Origin: Campylobacter ureolyticus
Lineage (GTDB): Bacteria > Campylobacterota > Campylobacteria > Campylobacterales > Campylobacteraceae
DNA length: 64,000 bases
NCBI RefSeq assembly: GCF_013372225.1
Contig: NZ_CP053832.1
Coordinates: 868,001 to 932,000 of the forward strand
Direction of reading: 5' to 3'
Part shown: one piece after another, positions 18,400-27,003 of the stretch
How the letters are laid out: each line of letters starts with the position of its first letter
How positions within the stretch are numbered: the stretch's first letter is position 1
Made by a program: the position numbers and the translations under genes
The notes under the pieces: generated by a model
Seen by the model: only the letters and a program-made list of their open reading frames with translations
What the model was told of the DNA's origin: nothing
Databases searched by the model: none

Positions 18400-20276
18400 A
18401 TGAGTTTAGTTATGAAAAGAGCAGTTATACTATCACTAACGCTTAGTTCTATTTTGATGGCTGAGAATTTAGCCAGCACAACTCAAGTTGGCCCGTTAAA
18501 GAGCTTTTCGCCGCCAAAGCCCATAGCGCCAAATATAGCGCAAGGTTATATGGTGGAAAATCAATTTGATCGTCCAAATCGCCAAGACTATTTTTCCGCT
18601 TCAAGTTTGGTTTATAGAAATTTAGATAAGTTTCATATAAGTTCGGGAGTTTATGGAAAAAGTTTTTACAATTCAGCGCTTTTTAAATACCGCGGTGGCA
18701 ACTTCTATACAAATTTAAACATCAACCATACAAAGGCAAATAGCTACAAAGATGGCGGCGGCAACAGAGTTTGGTTTGGATATGAAAGATTTAATCAAGC
18801 TGTTGTTTTAGGCTATCTACCAAATGAGTTTTTGGAGCATAGGTTGGTTTTTATACATGATAATATCGATGATGACAAACAGCCGCACAACCCAGCAGAC
18901 GCCATCAAAACAGAAAGATATATCACCAAATTTAAGACGAGAGTTGGCGAGCAGGATTTAAGCAATACAGTGCTTTTTGACTTAAGCCATATTCACCTAA
19001 AAAGAGAGTCCAACAACTTTTCCTTAAGAAAGGCAGCTAAAAATAAAGTTTTTGTTGATGTAGGGCGCGATATTTATGAATTTTTACTTAGCTATGAGAG
19101 AGATTTAGATAGTTTTCACAACAGCTTTGGAGGCAGCTTTGCTTATGATAAACACATTGCAAAAAGATATCTAAAGACTCCGAATAGGGATGTTTTAAAT
19201 GGATATCGCTTTCCAGATGTTGTGCAAAAAACATATAAAATTTATAACTCTACAAGCTATGAGCCAAGCCAAAATCATAAGTTTTCTTTAGGTTTTGAAT
19301 ATATCCACAACGACGCTAAGGCAAAGAAATTTGACGCAATGATACCAAATCCCAAAGTTAGTGGCACTTTTTTCCAAGCCCAAAGGCTTTATGGAGACAA
19401 ACTTATGGAGTTGATTTTGATGGTAGCATAAAACAAAATCTCTTTAACGTGAAATTTAAATATGATTTTAGGCCTTTGAATTTGGAAAGCTATAGTATTG
19501 AGTTAGCTAGGATTTCAAGACTTCCTAGTAATCCAGAGAGATTTTCAGCGCTTTTTGCTCCAGCAATGCCACAAAACTCCAAGATTAGCAATCCGCACTT
19601 AGAGCCTGAGATTCACAACTTCATCAAATTTAGCTTCGATGTCAAAAGTAAATTTTACAAAAGTTATTTAGACTCATTAAATAGAGTTGGACTAAACTTT
19701 GGCGGATACGTTATGGCAGACAAGGTAAAGGACTTGATTATTTTTGATAGAGCAAGAGGTCAGAGCGGAGTTGTTGCCAAAAATGGCGGTATCGTTACTA
19801 GAAATGTTGATGCGACCATATATAGTACAAACTTATATACAAAGTTAAATTTCACTCCAAATTTTGCCACTTCACTAAATCTTTCCTACAAATATGGACA
19901 AAACGATGATGACAAAAGAGCGCTCTATCAAATCCGCCCCTTTGAAGCGCTTTTAAATTTGGATTATATGGATTATGCAACTTTTGGTAGCTACAATATA
20001 GGCTCTGCTATTAGATATGTTGCAAAGCAAAATAGAGGCGATTTTGACAAAAAAACAGGGCTTAGGATTGATAGCAAAAATAGCGATTTTACCACTCTTG
20101 ATCTCTATGCTGGTGTTAATGTCAGAGATAAATTTGGCCTTAGGCTTGGCGTAAATAATCTTTTTGATAGAGAGTATGCTGAGTTTATTACAGGTGAGCA
20201 TGTTGAGGCTTTGGATAGTGCAACTATAAATGCTCCAGGAAGAGTCTTTTATATGAGTTTTCACGCAAGTTTTTAA
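18400..20276 (+). pseudogene. TonB-dependent receptor (OprC/NosA-like), frameshifted, apparently without a plug domain
   Basis: Frame one runs 18400-19431 (signal peptide from Met at 18412) and frame zero continues from about 19402 to 20276. Restoring one A in the AAA at 19399-19401 joins them as GDK-TYGVDFDG, giving about 625 residues. The segments SYKDGGGNRV, SRLPSNPERF, NPHLEPE, RNVDATIYS, RALYQIRPFEALL and NLFDREYAEF with a terminal INAPGRVFY resemble, from memory, OprC/NosA copper receptors. The TonB plug (about 120 residues) is missing: only about 40 residues separate the signal peptide from the first barrel strands. The frameshift could be decay or a sequencing error; the downstream genes are intact. 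Confidence 0.8.
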
Positions 20277-20286
20277 AGGATATTTT

Positions 20287-21249
20287 ATGAAAAGAAGAGA
20301 GTTTTTAACCACTAGTTCGGCTTTGATGGCAACTATGTTTGCACCAAATTTATTTGCCAAAGAGAATTTTACTATTTATGGTGCACCTGCACTTCCAAGC
20401 ATAGTTATAGCGGTTGCACTTTTGCAAGGTAAGATAAATAGGGAAGTTAGCACAAATTTAGAAATTTGGAAAAACCCAGATCAGCTTAGAGCAGGCGTTG
20501 CAAGCGGTAAATTTAAAGTGATGATGAGCCCTTCAAATGTAGCTGTAAATTTAAGAAATCAAGGGCAAAATATCGCGATGTTTAACAACCTAACAAATGG
20601 CATAAATAGGCTTATGGTAAAGGACAAGAGCATAAAAGCTCCAGAGGATCTAATTGGCAAAAAGCTCATAATGCCCTTTAAAAACGATATGCCAGATATT
20701 GTCTTTAGGGCGCTTTTTAGAAAGCTAAATATTGATATCTCCAAGATAGATATCTCCTATGCAGCGACGCCACCAGAGGCTGTTACGCACTTTTTGACAA
20801 AAGATTATGATGCGACTTTTTTGCCAGAACCAATGGCAAGTGTAACTATTCTTAGAGGCAAGCAAAGAGGTCTTTCTATCTACAAAGCATTTGATTTTTC
20901 GGATTTTTGGGTTGAAGCCTTTAAGACAAAGCCGCTAATTCCGCAAGCAGGCATTATTGTAGATGTGGATTATTATGATAAAAACAGAGCTCTATTTGAT
21001 ATCTTGCAAAGCGATTTGGAAGATGCGCTAAAGTGGATTATGAATAACAAACAAAGCGCTGCAAACATTGGCTCAAGTTACCTACCAGCGCCTATTCCAG
21101 CGATTGCTCAAAGCTTAGAAAGTGCAAATTTAAGCGTAACTAGAGCAAGAGATATCAAAGATGAGGCGATGAAATTTTTTGAAATCATTATGGAGTTCAA
21201 TCCAAAGCTAATCGGCTCAAAACTGCCAGATAAGAGCTTTTTTATATGA
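20287..21249 (+). CDS. ABC transporter substrate-binding protein, NrtA/SsuA/TauA type, Tat-exported
   Basis: A 320-residue periplasmic binding protein with an N-terminal KRREFLTTS twin-arginine signal cleaved near ANLFAK. It follows the NMT1/SsuA/NrtA fold: a first strand with FTIYGAPALPSIVIAVALL, the central APEDLIGKKLIMPF switch and DYDATFLPEPMASV. These proteins bind nitrate, sulfonates, thiamine precursors or aromatic anions; the ligand here is unknown. ATG follows AAAGGA by 6 bases. It overlaps the permease gene by 4 bases. Together with the TonB receptor it would form a periplasmic relay. Confidence 0.82.
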   Translation: MKRREFLTTSSALMATMFAPNLFAKENFTIYGAPALPSIVIAVALLQGKINREVSTNLEIWKNPDQLRAGVASGKFKVMMSPSNVAVNLRNQGQNIAMFNNLTNGINRLMVKDKSIKAPEDLIGKKLIMPFKNDMPDIVFRALFRKLNIDISKIDISYAATPPEAVTHFLTKDYDATFLPEPMASVTILRGKQRGLSIYKAFDFSDFWVEAFKTKPLIPQAGIIVDVDYYDKNRALFDILQSDLEDALKWIMNNKQSAANIGSSYLPAPIPAIAQSLESANLSVTRARDIKDEAMKFFEIIMEFNPKLIGSKLPDKSFFI

Positions 21250-22052
21250 TAAAAATAGATGGCATAGCAAAAGATCGCCATCCAATTATAAGGGTATTTG
21301 ACTATCTTTATAGCGGATTTTTAAGTATCGGAGTTATTTTTGTCTTGATAGGGGTTTGGAAGTTTGTTAGCTTAAATTTAAATGAATTTTTGCTTCCAAG
21401 TCCCGAAAAGGCATTTAAAAGAGCCTATTATCTTATCTTAAATTTCAAAGAAAATGAGATAGATGTGACATTTCATCGTTTTTTCTTTGGATTTTTTATC
21501 TCATTGATAATTGGCATAACTCTTGGTTTAATTGCAGGTTGCTTTAAAACTATGAGAGTCTTTTTAAGACCAATAATCTCTATTTTACTATCAATGCCGC
21601 CGATTGTTTGGATAGTAATGGCACTTTTTTGGTTTGGGTTTGGCGATGTTAGCACGCTTTTTACCACTATTTTGGTAACAACGCCGCTAACATTTGCAAA
21701 CACACTTTTGGGCGTTGTTAGCATAAGCAAAGAGAGCGCTGAAGTCTTTAAGGCTTATAAATTGGGTTTTTTAAAAAAGCTTAAGTTTCTCTATGTGCCA
21801 CATCTTTTGCCATATATTTTATCTAGTTTAAGCCTTGCTGTTGCTGTTGCTGTTAAGATAACAATTATGGCAGAACTTTTGGGCTCAAATAGCGGCATAG
21901 GGGCGAAGATAGCCGATGCAAGAGTTATGCTAGATAGTGTAGATACAATGGCATTTGTCCTAATAATCCTACTCTTTAGCGCCTTTATCGAGTATCTAGT
22001 TATTAAGCCACTCTCAATAATCCTAATACCGTGGCAAAAAGAGCTAAAATGA
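21246..22052 (+). CDS. ABC transporter permease, SsuC/TauC type
   Basis: A 268-residue membrane protein with about six hydrophobic helices and the BPD_transp_1 EAA loop (KAYKLGFLKKLKFLYVPHLLPYILSSL, about 180-205) that docks the ATPase. The pattern resembles sulfonate, taurine and nitrate permeases (LPSPEKAFKRAYYLI near residue 50; LLSMPPIVWIVMALFWFG near 115). The ATG overlaps the binding-protein stop (ATGA) and the stop overlaps the ATPase start, so the three transporter genes are translationally coupled. Confidence 0.87.
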   Translation: MIKIDGIAKDRHPIIRVFDYLYSGFLSIGVIFVLIGVWKFVSLNLNEFLLPSPEKAFKRAYYLILNFKENEIDVTFHRFFFGFFISLIIGITLGLIAGCFKTMRVFLRPIISILLSMPPIVWIVMALFWFGFGDVSTLFTTILVTTPLTFANTLLGVVSISKESAEVFKAYKLGFLKKLKFLYVPHLLPYILSSLSLAVAVAVKITIMAELLGSNSGIGAKIADARVMLDSVDTMAFVLIILLFSAFIEYLVIKPLSIILIPWQKELK

Positions 22053-22747
22053 AAATGATTGAAGTTAGAAATTTAAGATATGATATTTTAAATGAAATAA
22101 TTATAAAAGATTTTAATTTTCAAATGAAAAGTGGAGAAATTTATACTCTTTTTGGAGCCTCAGGTTGTGGAAAGACGACGCTTTTAAGGCTAATTAGCCA
22201 GTTAGAAAAGCCTAAAAAAGGTGAGATAATAAACCAATTTGAAAAAACTACCTATCTTTTTCAAGAAAATCGCCTCTTAAACAACTTAAATGTTTTAGAA
22301 AATATTAGATTGTGTGCAAGCGATGTTGGTGATGATGAGATATATTATCACCTAAAAATGGTCGGTTTTCAAAAAAGAGATCTTTACAAATATCCAAATG
22401 AGTTAAGTGGCGGCATGGCAAAAAGAGTTGCTTTTATGAGAGCATATCTATCAAAGCCCGATTTAATGCTTCTTGATGAGCCATTTAGCGGACTTGATAT
22501 GGACTTAAAAAATTTGCTAGTAAATTTAATAATCCAAAAAGTAGAGAAAAAAGAGCTATCTTGTATTTTGGTAACTCATGATAGATTTGAAGCTGTTTTG
22601 CTTAGCCATAAAATCAACTTTTTGACCAAAAAAGGAATGAAAGTTTATAAAATTTTAGAGATTGAGCAAAGTCTTAAAAACAGAGATATGGCTTTTATAC
22701 AAAACGTTATAAATAACGAATTTAAGGAAACAATCTATTATGACTAG
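22049..22747 (+). CDS. ABC transporter ATP-binding protein, SsuB/TauB type
   Basis: About 232 residues with Walker A GASGCGKTTLL, Q loop YLFQENRLL, signature LSGGMAKRVAFMRA, Walker B LMLLDEPFSGLD and switch His in LVTHD. I choose the ATG at 22049, which forms an ATGA overlap with the permease stop, over a GTG at 22031 that would need a longer overlap and adds unmatched residues. It energises the importer with the permease at 21246 and the binding protein at 20287. Overall somewhat short at the C-terminus compared with usual 250-residue relatives. Confidence 0.88.
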   Translation: MKMIEVRNLRYDILNEIIIKDFNFQMKSGEIYTLFGASGCGKTTLLRLISQLEKPKKGEIINQFEKTTYLFQENRLLNNLNVLENIRLCASDVGDDEIYYHLKMVGFQKRDLYKYPNELSGGMAKRVAFMRAYLSKPDLMLLDEPFSGLDMDLKNLLVNLIIQKVEKKELSCILVTHDRFEAVLLSHKINFLTKKGMKVYKILEIEQSLKNRDMAFIQNVINNEFKETIYYD

Positions 22748-23783
22748 ATATTTTGATAACTCAATGAAACTATTTTATATCTCATCTTGCGTTGCTATGA
22801 TAGCGGGAGTCTGTTTTGCCTTGGCAAAGATGGATATCTATAAATTTATCTTTTTGCATATTGCACCAGCTTTTGCATATAGCGGCTTTTTGCTAACTGC
22901 CCTAAAGTCGTGGCATAACTACACAAAATCCCTATTTTTAGTGAAAATAACCTTTTATTTTGCCATTTTGTTAGCTTTGTTTTTATCTTTTTTTGCACTC
23001 AATTTATCATATTTGTTACTTGGAGTCTTTTGGCTTAGTTTTGTTATTGTTGCACTATTTTTGATGATAAGAGAGGGCAATTTAGCAAACATTAGCATAA
23101 CTTTTAGCCTTTTTAGCTTTTTTTTGGTTGAAGTTTTGCTCTTTTTAAACTATGATGAGAAGTTTAGTGAGCTTTTTTTACATTTAAACTTAATTTTACT
23201 TTTGATTGTTGGCTTTAAAATTAGCTTAGTCATCGCAAACAAGGCATTAAAAGAGATAAAAGATGCAGTTTTTATACCAAACTTTATCGATAAAAACCTA
23301 GCTATCTTTTTTATCTTTTTATATATGATAGCTTTTTTATATGACAAAAGTGTTTCAGGCTATTTTGCCATAGCTGTTGGACTGGTTGTTTTTGCCAAAT
23401 TGCGTGAGCTTTTTTATCTCATTTTACTTAAAAAGGCATATGTTTTTATCTATTTTTTAATAACACTTTTTATGGCGATAGGTTACTTTGGGCTTGGAGT
23501 TTGTGAGCTATTTTTAGCTAACTTTAGAGTGCGGATGATAGATTTTTTATATCTCTCATCAGTTGTGGCTATGCTTCTTTTTATCTTTAATGTCACCTCT
23601 CTTTTGCATAGTAAAGAAGAGTTAAGTTTTACAAACTCAACTAAATTTAGCTTTTTAGCTCTCTTTTTGAGTGCTATCTTGGGAAACTTTTTATACCTAC
23701 AAGCTCTCTTGCTTATCACAAGCCTACTTATCTGCATAACAAACCTTAAAAATATCAAACGAAAGCAGAAGTTGGATTGGTAA
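22740..23783 (+). CDS. NnrS-like polytopic membrane protein
   Basis: A 347-residue protein with about eleven hydrophobic segments. The early motif HIAPAFAYSGFLLTALKSW (about residues 38-56) matches the NnrS signature, in which a His-containing helix leads into GFLLTAVPNW. NnrS is a haem- and copper-associated membrane protein linked to nitric oxide exposure and denitrification. It is shorter than the usual ~400 residues and several other His are replaced. It overlaps the ATPase gene by 8 bases and closes the operon, which ties the importer to nitrogen-oxide or copper physiology. No terminator is evident before tRNA-Leu. Confidence 0.72.
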   Translation: MTRYFDNSMKLFYISSCVAMIAGVCFALAKMDIYKFIFLHIAPAFAYSGFLLTALKSWHNYTKSLFLVKITFYFAILLALFLSFFALNLSYLLLGVFWLSFVIVALFLMIREGNLANISITFSLFSFFLVEVLLFLNYDEKFSELFLHLNLILLLIVGFKISLVIANKALKEIKDAVFIPNFIDKNLAIFFIFLYMIAFLYDKSVSGYFAIAVGLVVFAKLRELFYLILLKKAYVFIYFLITLFMAIGYFGLGVCELFLANFRVRMIDFLYLSSVVAMLLFIFNVTSLLHSKEELSFTNSTKFSFLALFLSAILGNFLYLQALLLITSLLICITNLKNIKRKQKLDW

Positions 23784-23868
23784 GAGCAGTTTTATTAAAT
23801 CAAAATTGTATAACTAACTGTATAGCTAAAAATCAGATAGCTAAATTTAAGTGAATATCATTAAAAAG

Positions 23869-23955
23869 TGGTGCCCGAAGCCGGAATCGAACCGGCACGG
23901 AGTTGCCTCCGCCAGATTTTGAGTCTGGTGCGTCTACCAATTTCACCACTCGGGC
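23869..23955 (-). tRNA. tRNA-Leu (anticodon CAA)
   Basis: An 87-nt class II tRNA read on the reverse strand, from GCCCGAG at 23955 to the encoded CCA at 23871-23869. The anticodon stem CCAGA/TCTGG encloses the loop CTCAAAA, giving anticodon CAA for UUG codons. The long variable arm (CGGAGGCAACTCCG) is typical of tRNA-Leu, and the T arm contains GGTTCCGATTCC. Confidence 0.95.
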
Positions 23956-24010
23956 ATTTAAAAAAGTGTTATTGTATCAAAAAATATTTTAAAAATTATT
24001 TAAAATGTAG

Positions 24011-24038
24011 AAAAAAGGATGCCAAATTTGAGGCATCC
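24011..24038 (-). terminator. Rho-independent terminator of hup
   Basis: On the reverse strand, GGATGCC-TCAAATTT-GGCATCC (24038-24017) forms a perfect 7-bp GC-rich stem, followed directly by TTTTTT (24016-24011). It starts 9 bases after the hup stop. Confidence 0.88.
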
Positions 24039-24046
24039 CAAAAAAA

Positions 24047-24343
24047 TTATTTTTTCTTTGCTTTTTTAGAAGCAGCAACTGCATCTTTAAGTTGTTTACC
24101 AACTTTAAATTTAACAACATTTGTAGCTGGTGATTTGTAAGTTTTATCAGTTCCAGGAACTTTACCTTCTCTTGCAGCTCTTGTAACAACATCAAAAGAT
24201 CCAAAACCTATAAAGCTTATTGAATCACCTTTTACTAAGCACTCTTCAATGCTTTCAAGTATTGCATCAAGTGCAACTGAAGTATCTTTTTTTGTCATAT
24301 CTGCTTTTTTAGCAACTAAATCAATAAATTCTGCTTTTTTCAT
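24047..24343 (-). CDS. hup: Nucleoid protein HU
   Basis: A 98-residue HU/IHF family DNA-bending protein. It starts MKKAEFIDLVAKKADMTKK and has the DNA-wrapping arm FIGFGSFDVVTRAAREGKV-type beta ribbon, followed by a C-terminal helix KVGKQLKDAV and a Lys-rich tail (KKAKKK). Single-gene transcription is likely: AAAGGAT lies just before the ATG, a TAAAAT -10-like sequence is found about 45 bases upstream, and a strong terminator follows. The single HU of campylobacters probably works as a homodimer. Confidence 0.95.
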   Translation of the reverse strand: MKKAEFIDLVAKKADMTKKDTSVALDAILESIEECLVKGDSISFIGFGSFDVVTRAAREGKVPGTDKTYKSPATNVVKFKVGKQLKDAVAASKKAKKK

Positions 24344-24420
24344 AGAATTATCCTTTTATTAAGATGTCTGTAGAAACCATTTTACAATACTTTTATAAAA
24401 AAAACAATATTCTTTTATCT

Positions 24421-24445
24421 AAATTTGCACTTTATAAGCAAATTT
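24421..24445 (-). terminator. Possible terminator downstream of yaaA
   Basis: AAATTTGC (24421-24428) and GCAAATTT (24438-24445) form a perfect 8-bp AT-rich stem around a 9-base loop in the 169-base gap between yaaA and hup. Read on the reverse strand it is followed by AGATAAAAG rather than a clean T run, so function is uncertain. Confidence 0.4.
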
Positions 24446-24512
24446 AAGTGAATTTAAGGCGGTATTTGTGTAGTTTTTATTAAAATACAATTTTTATAAG
24501 CTTAAGTGTAGC

Positions 24513-25241
24513 TTAGCTTATAATTTCAAAAATAAATTCTTGTTTGTTTTTAGTCTCTTGAATTTCTAATAATCTTAAATTATCTATATTTATATTTTTA
24601 AACTCATTAATATTGTTAATGTTATTTTTTGCCATTTGTTTTAATATTAAACCTCGGTAATGCTTTGCATAATGGCTTACAACTTTGCCATCTTTTATAA
24701 ATTTAAGTGTAAAAAAAGGTTTTTTTATAGTGTAAAATTTCTCATAAAATGAAGCTCTTAAATCTAAAATTTCATCATCTTTTAAATATTTGTCTAAACT
24801 ACTCGAAAAGTTATCTTTATAAAATTTTTCAATATTTAAATTTGGTAATTTCGCACCTTGTTTTAGCTTATAATCAGGTAAAATATCACTAGCTTTTATA
24901 ATGCCAAATAAATTTGAAAAAATTAACACATTTTCATCAATATAATGTTTATTTTCTAAATTTTCATAATCAAGTGATTTATATGCAACTCCGCTATATC
25001 TTAAAATAGCTTTTATTCCATTTTTTTCTTTAAATGAGCTTTTATAATGCTTTATCAAATTTTCATCTTTTAAGCCAAAAAATTGAGATAATTCATTGAT
25101 ATTTAAAGAATTTATATAATTTTCATATTTTTCTAAGACAAATTTTCTTTTATCATTTAAATTTGGAAAAATAAAATTTCCAACACTCTGGCTTCCTTTT
25201 ATTTGGTTTTTTGACTCACTTGGTGAAAATAAAATTTTCAT
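24513..25241 (-). CDS. yaaA: YaaA/DUF328 family protein, peroxide stress
   Basis: A 242-residue protein with the YaaA layout: N-terminal MKILFSPSESK, a central LRYSGVAYKSLDYENL and C-terminal SHYAKHYRGLILKQMAKN. In E. coli YaaA lowers free intracellular iron during H2O2 stress and binds DNA. No signal peptide. It is a monocistronic reverse-strand gene between tRNA-Arg and hup. A short TAAGGAAAG-like site lies upstream of the ATG. Confidence 0.87.
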   Translation of the reverse strand: MKILFSPSESKNQIKGSQSVGNFIFPNLNDKRKFVLEKYENYINSLNINELSQFFGLKDENLIKHYKSSFKEKNGIKAILRYSGVAYKSLDYENLENKHYIDENVLIFSNLFGIIKASDILPDYKLKQGAKLPNLNIEKFYKDNFSSSLDKYLKDDEILDLRASFYEKFYTIKKPFFTLKFIKDGKVVSHYAKHYRGLILKQMAKNNINNINEFKNINIDNLRLLEIQETKNKQEFIFEIIS

Positions 25242-25321
25242 TATCTTTCCTTAATATAGTGATTTAATTTTGACATTGATAAGTCTTTAAAAGTGCATTT
25301 AATGGGCTTTTGCTAATAAAA

Positions 25322-25398
25322 TGGTACGCCCTAGAAGATTCGAACCTCTGACCTTTTGAACCGCAATCAAATGCTCTATCCAGCTGAGCTAAGGGCGC
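25322..25398 (-). tRNA. tRNA-Arg (anticodon GCG)
   Basis: A 77-nt tRNA on the reverse strand with acceptor GCGCCCT/AGGGCGT, encoded CCA at 25324-25322, D stem GCTC/GAGC and T loop TTCGAAT. The anticodon stem TTTGA/TCAAA encloses TTGCGGT, so positions 34-36 are GCG, decoding CGC and CGU. Most bacteria use ACG (inosine-modified) for this box, so the GCG form is notable. Confidence 0.9.
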
Positions 25399-25532
25399 AC
25401 AAATAATTAAAAGAGTTTGTATTTTACACAATCTTAACTTAAAATAAGCAAAATTCAGAAAAATCACTAAATTTATCATATTTTTAATCTTTTTTTACTA
25501 ATATATAGTGTTAAATTTAAAAAGGTTGGATT

Positions 25533-26999
25533 ATGATACATAAAATTCTTATTGCAAACCGTGGAGAGATAGCTGTTAGAGTTATTAGAGCATGTAGAGA
25601 TTTACATATTAAAAGTGTTGCTATTTATACAAAGCCTGATTTTTCATCATTACACGTAAGGATAGCCTCAGAGGCTTATGAAGTTGGCGAGCATCCACTT
25701 GAGGGCTATTTAGATCCTCAAAGGATAGTTGAAGTTGCAAAACACTGTGGTGCAGATGCGATACATCCAGGATATGGTTTTTTAAGTGAAAACTATGAAT
25801 TTGCAAAAGCTGTTGAAGATGCAGGACTTATTTTTATTGGACCAAAGCCAGATATTATTAGAAAAATGGGTAATAAAAATATAGCTAGATATTTAATGAA
25901 GAAAAATGGTATTCCGGTTGTGCCAGGTACTGAAAAGTTAAATCATGAAAATATTGAAACCATAAAAAGATATGCTCAACAAATAGGCTATCCAGTTATT
26001 TTAAAAGCAAGTGGCGGCGGCGGTGGAAGAGGTATTAGAGAGGTCCATAAAGAAGAGGATTTAGAAAGACTTTTAGAAGACTGTAAAAGGGAAGCAAAAG
26101 CATTTTTTAATAGTGATGAAGTTTTTATGGAAAAACTTATAATAAACCCTCGCCATATAGAATTTCAAATTTTAGGTGATAATTATGGAAATATAATTCA
26201 TCTAATGGAAAGAGATTGTTCTATTCAACGTCGTCATCAAAAAATAATAGAAGTTGCACCAAGTCCAACAGTAAGTGAAAATTTAAGAAAAACTATGGGT
26301 GTTACAGCAGTTGCTGCTGCAAAAGCTGTAAATTATACAAATGTTGGAACTGTTGAGTTTTTATTAGATGATTATAATAATTTCTATTTTATGGAGATGA
26401 ATACTAGAATTCAAGTAGAGCATGGTATAACAGAAGAAATTACTGGAGTTGATCTTATAGTAAGACAGATAAGGGCTGCAGCTGGTGAGATACTTGATCT
26501 TGAACAAAGTGATATAAAAGCTCAAGGATTTTGTATAGAGGCTAGAATTGTAGCAGAGGATGCCTCAAAAAACTTTACTCCGGCTCTTGGAAAAGTAACT
26601 GGATATTATCCTGCCTTGGGACCTTCTGTTAGGGTTGATAGTCATTTATATAGAGATTACAATATTCCTCCGTACTATGATTCACTTTTGGCAAAACTTA
26701 TGGTAAGTGGTACAAGTTTCGATTTGGTTGTTAATAAATTTGAAAGAGCTTTGGATGAATTTAGTATAGAGGGCGTTACGACAACACTACCTTTACTTCT
26801 TGCAATTAGTCAAAGTAGGGAGTTTAGAAGAGGATTTTTTGATACATCATACACTGATAAAAATCTTCCAATGCTTTTGGAAAAAATGCAAATTTATAAA
26901 AATAAAAAGAACAAGTTTAAAAAAGAAGATGATTTAAGTATGGTCATAGTTGAAGCTGTTAAGCGTTTTGAAGAGGATTTAAAAGAAGAGGAAAAATAA
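25533..26999 (+). CDS. pycA: Biotin carboxylase, pyruvate carboxylase subunit A type
   Basis: A 488-residue ATP-grasp enzyme that carboxylates biotin with bicarbonate and ATP. The start MIHKILIANRGEIAVRVIRA, the PGYGFLSEN segment, the glycine-rich lid ASGGGGGRGIR (about residues 160-171), FMEMNTRIQVEHGITE and EARIVAEDA are standard. AccC and PycA share these motifs; I favour PycA because the gene is followed by the same small protein and bpt as in C. jejuni Cj1037c-Cj1035c and it carries a ~40-residue C-terminal extension. The biotin-carrying PycB partner is not in this window. Confidence 0.87.
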   Translation: MIHKILIANRGEIAVRVIRACRDLHIKSVAIYTKPDFSSLHVRIASEAYEVGEHPLEGYLDPQRIVEVAKHCGADAIHPGYGFLSENYEFAKAVEDAGLIFIGPKPDIIRKMGNKNIARYLMKKNGIPVVPGTEKLNHENIETIKRYAQQIGYPVILKASGGGGGRGIREVHKEEDLERLLEDCKREAKAFFNSDEVFMEKLIINPRHIEFQILGDNYGNIIHLMERDCSIQRRHQKIIEVAPSPTVSENLRKTMGVTAVAAAKAVNYTNVGTVEFLLDDYNNFYFMEMNTRIQVEHGITEEITGVDLIVRQIRAAAGEILDLEQSDIKAQGFCIEARIVAEDASKNFTPALGKVTGYYPALGPSVRVDSHLYRDYNIPPYYDSLLAKLMVSGTSFDLVVNKFERALDEFSIEGVTTTLPLLLAISQSREFRRGFFDTSYTDKNLPMLLEKMQIYKNKKNKFKKEDDLSMVIVEAVKRFEEDLKEEEK

Positions 27000-27003
27000 A
27001 AAT

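Noticed and set aside
16291-23783. Genomic island with integrase and att sites
   Set aside because: No integrase, transposase, flanking repeat or tRNA duplication was seen; tRNA-Leu at 23869 is intact. Codon use looks a little less AT-rich but I could not measure it.
24496-24521. ATAAGCT/AGCTTAT hairpin over the yaaA stop
   Set aside because: It has a 12-base loop and no T run on either side in the right direction; overlaps coding sequence.
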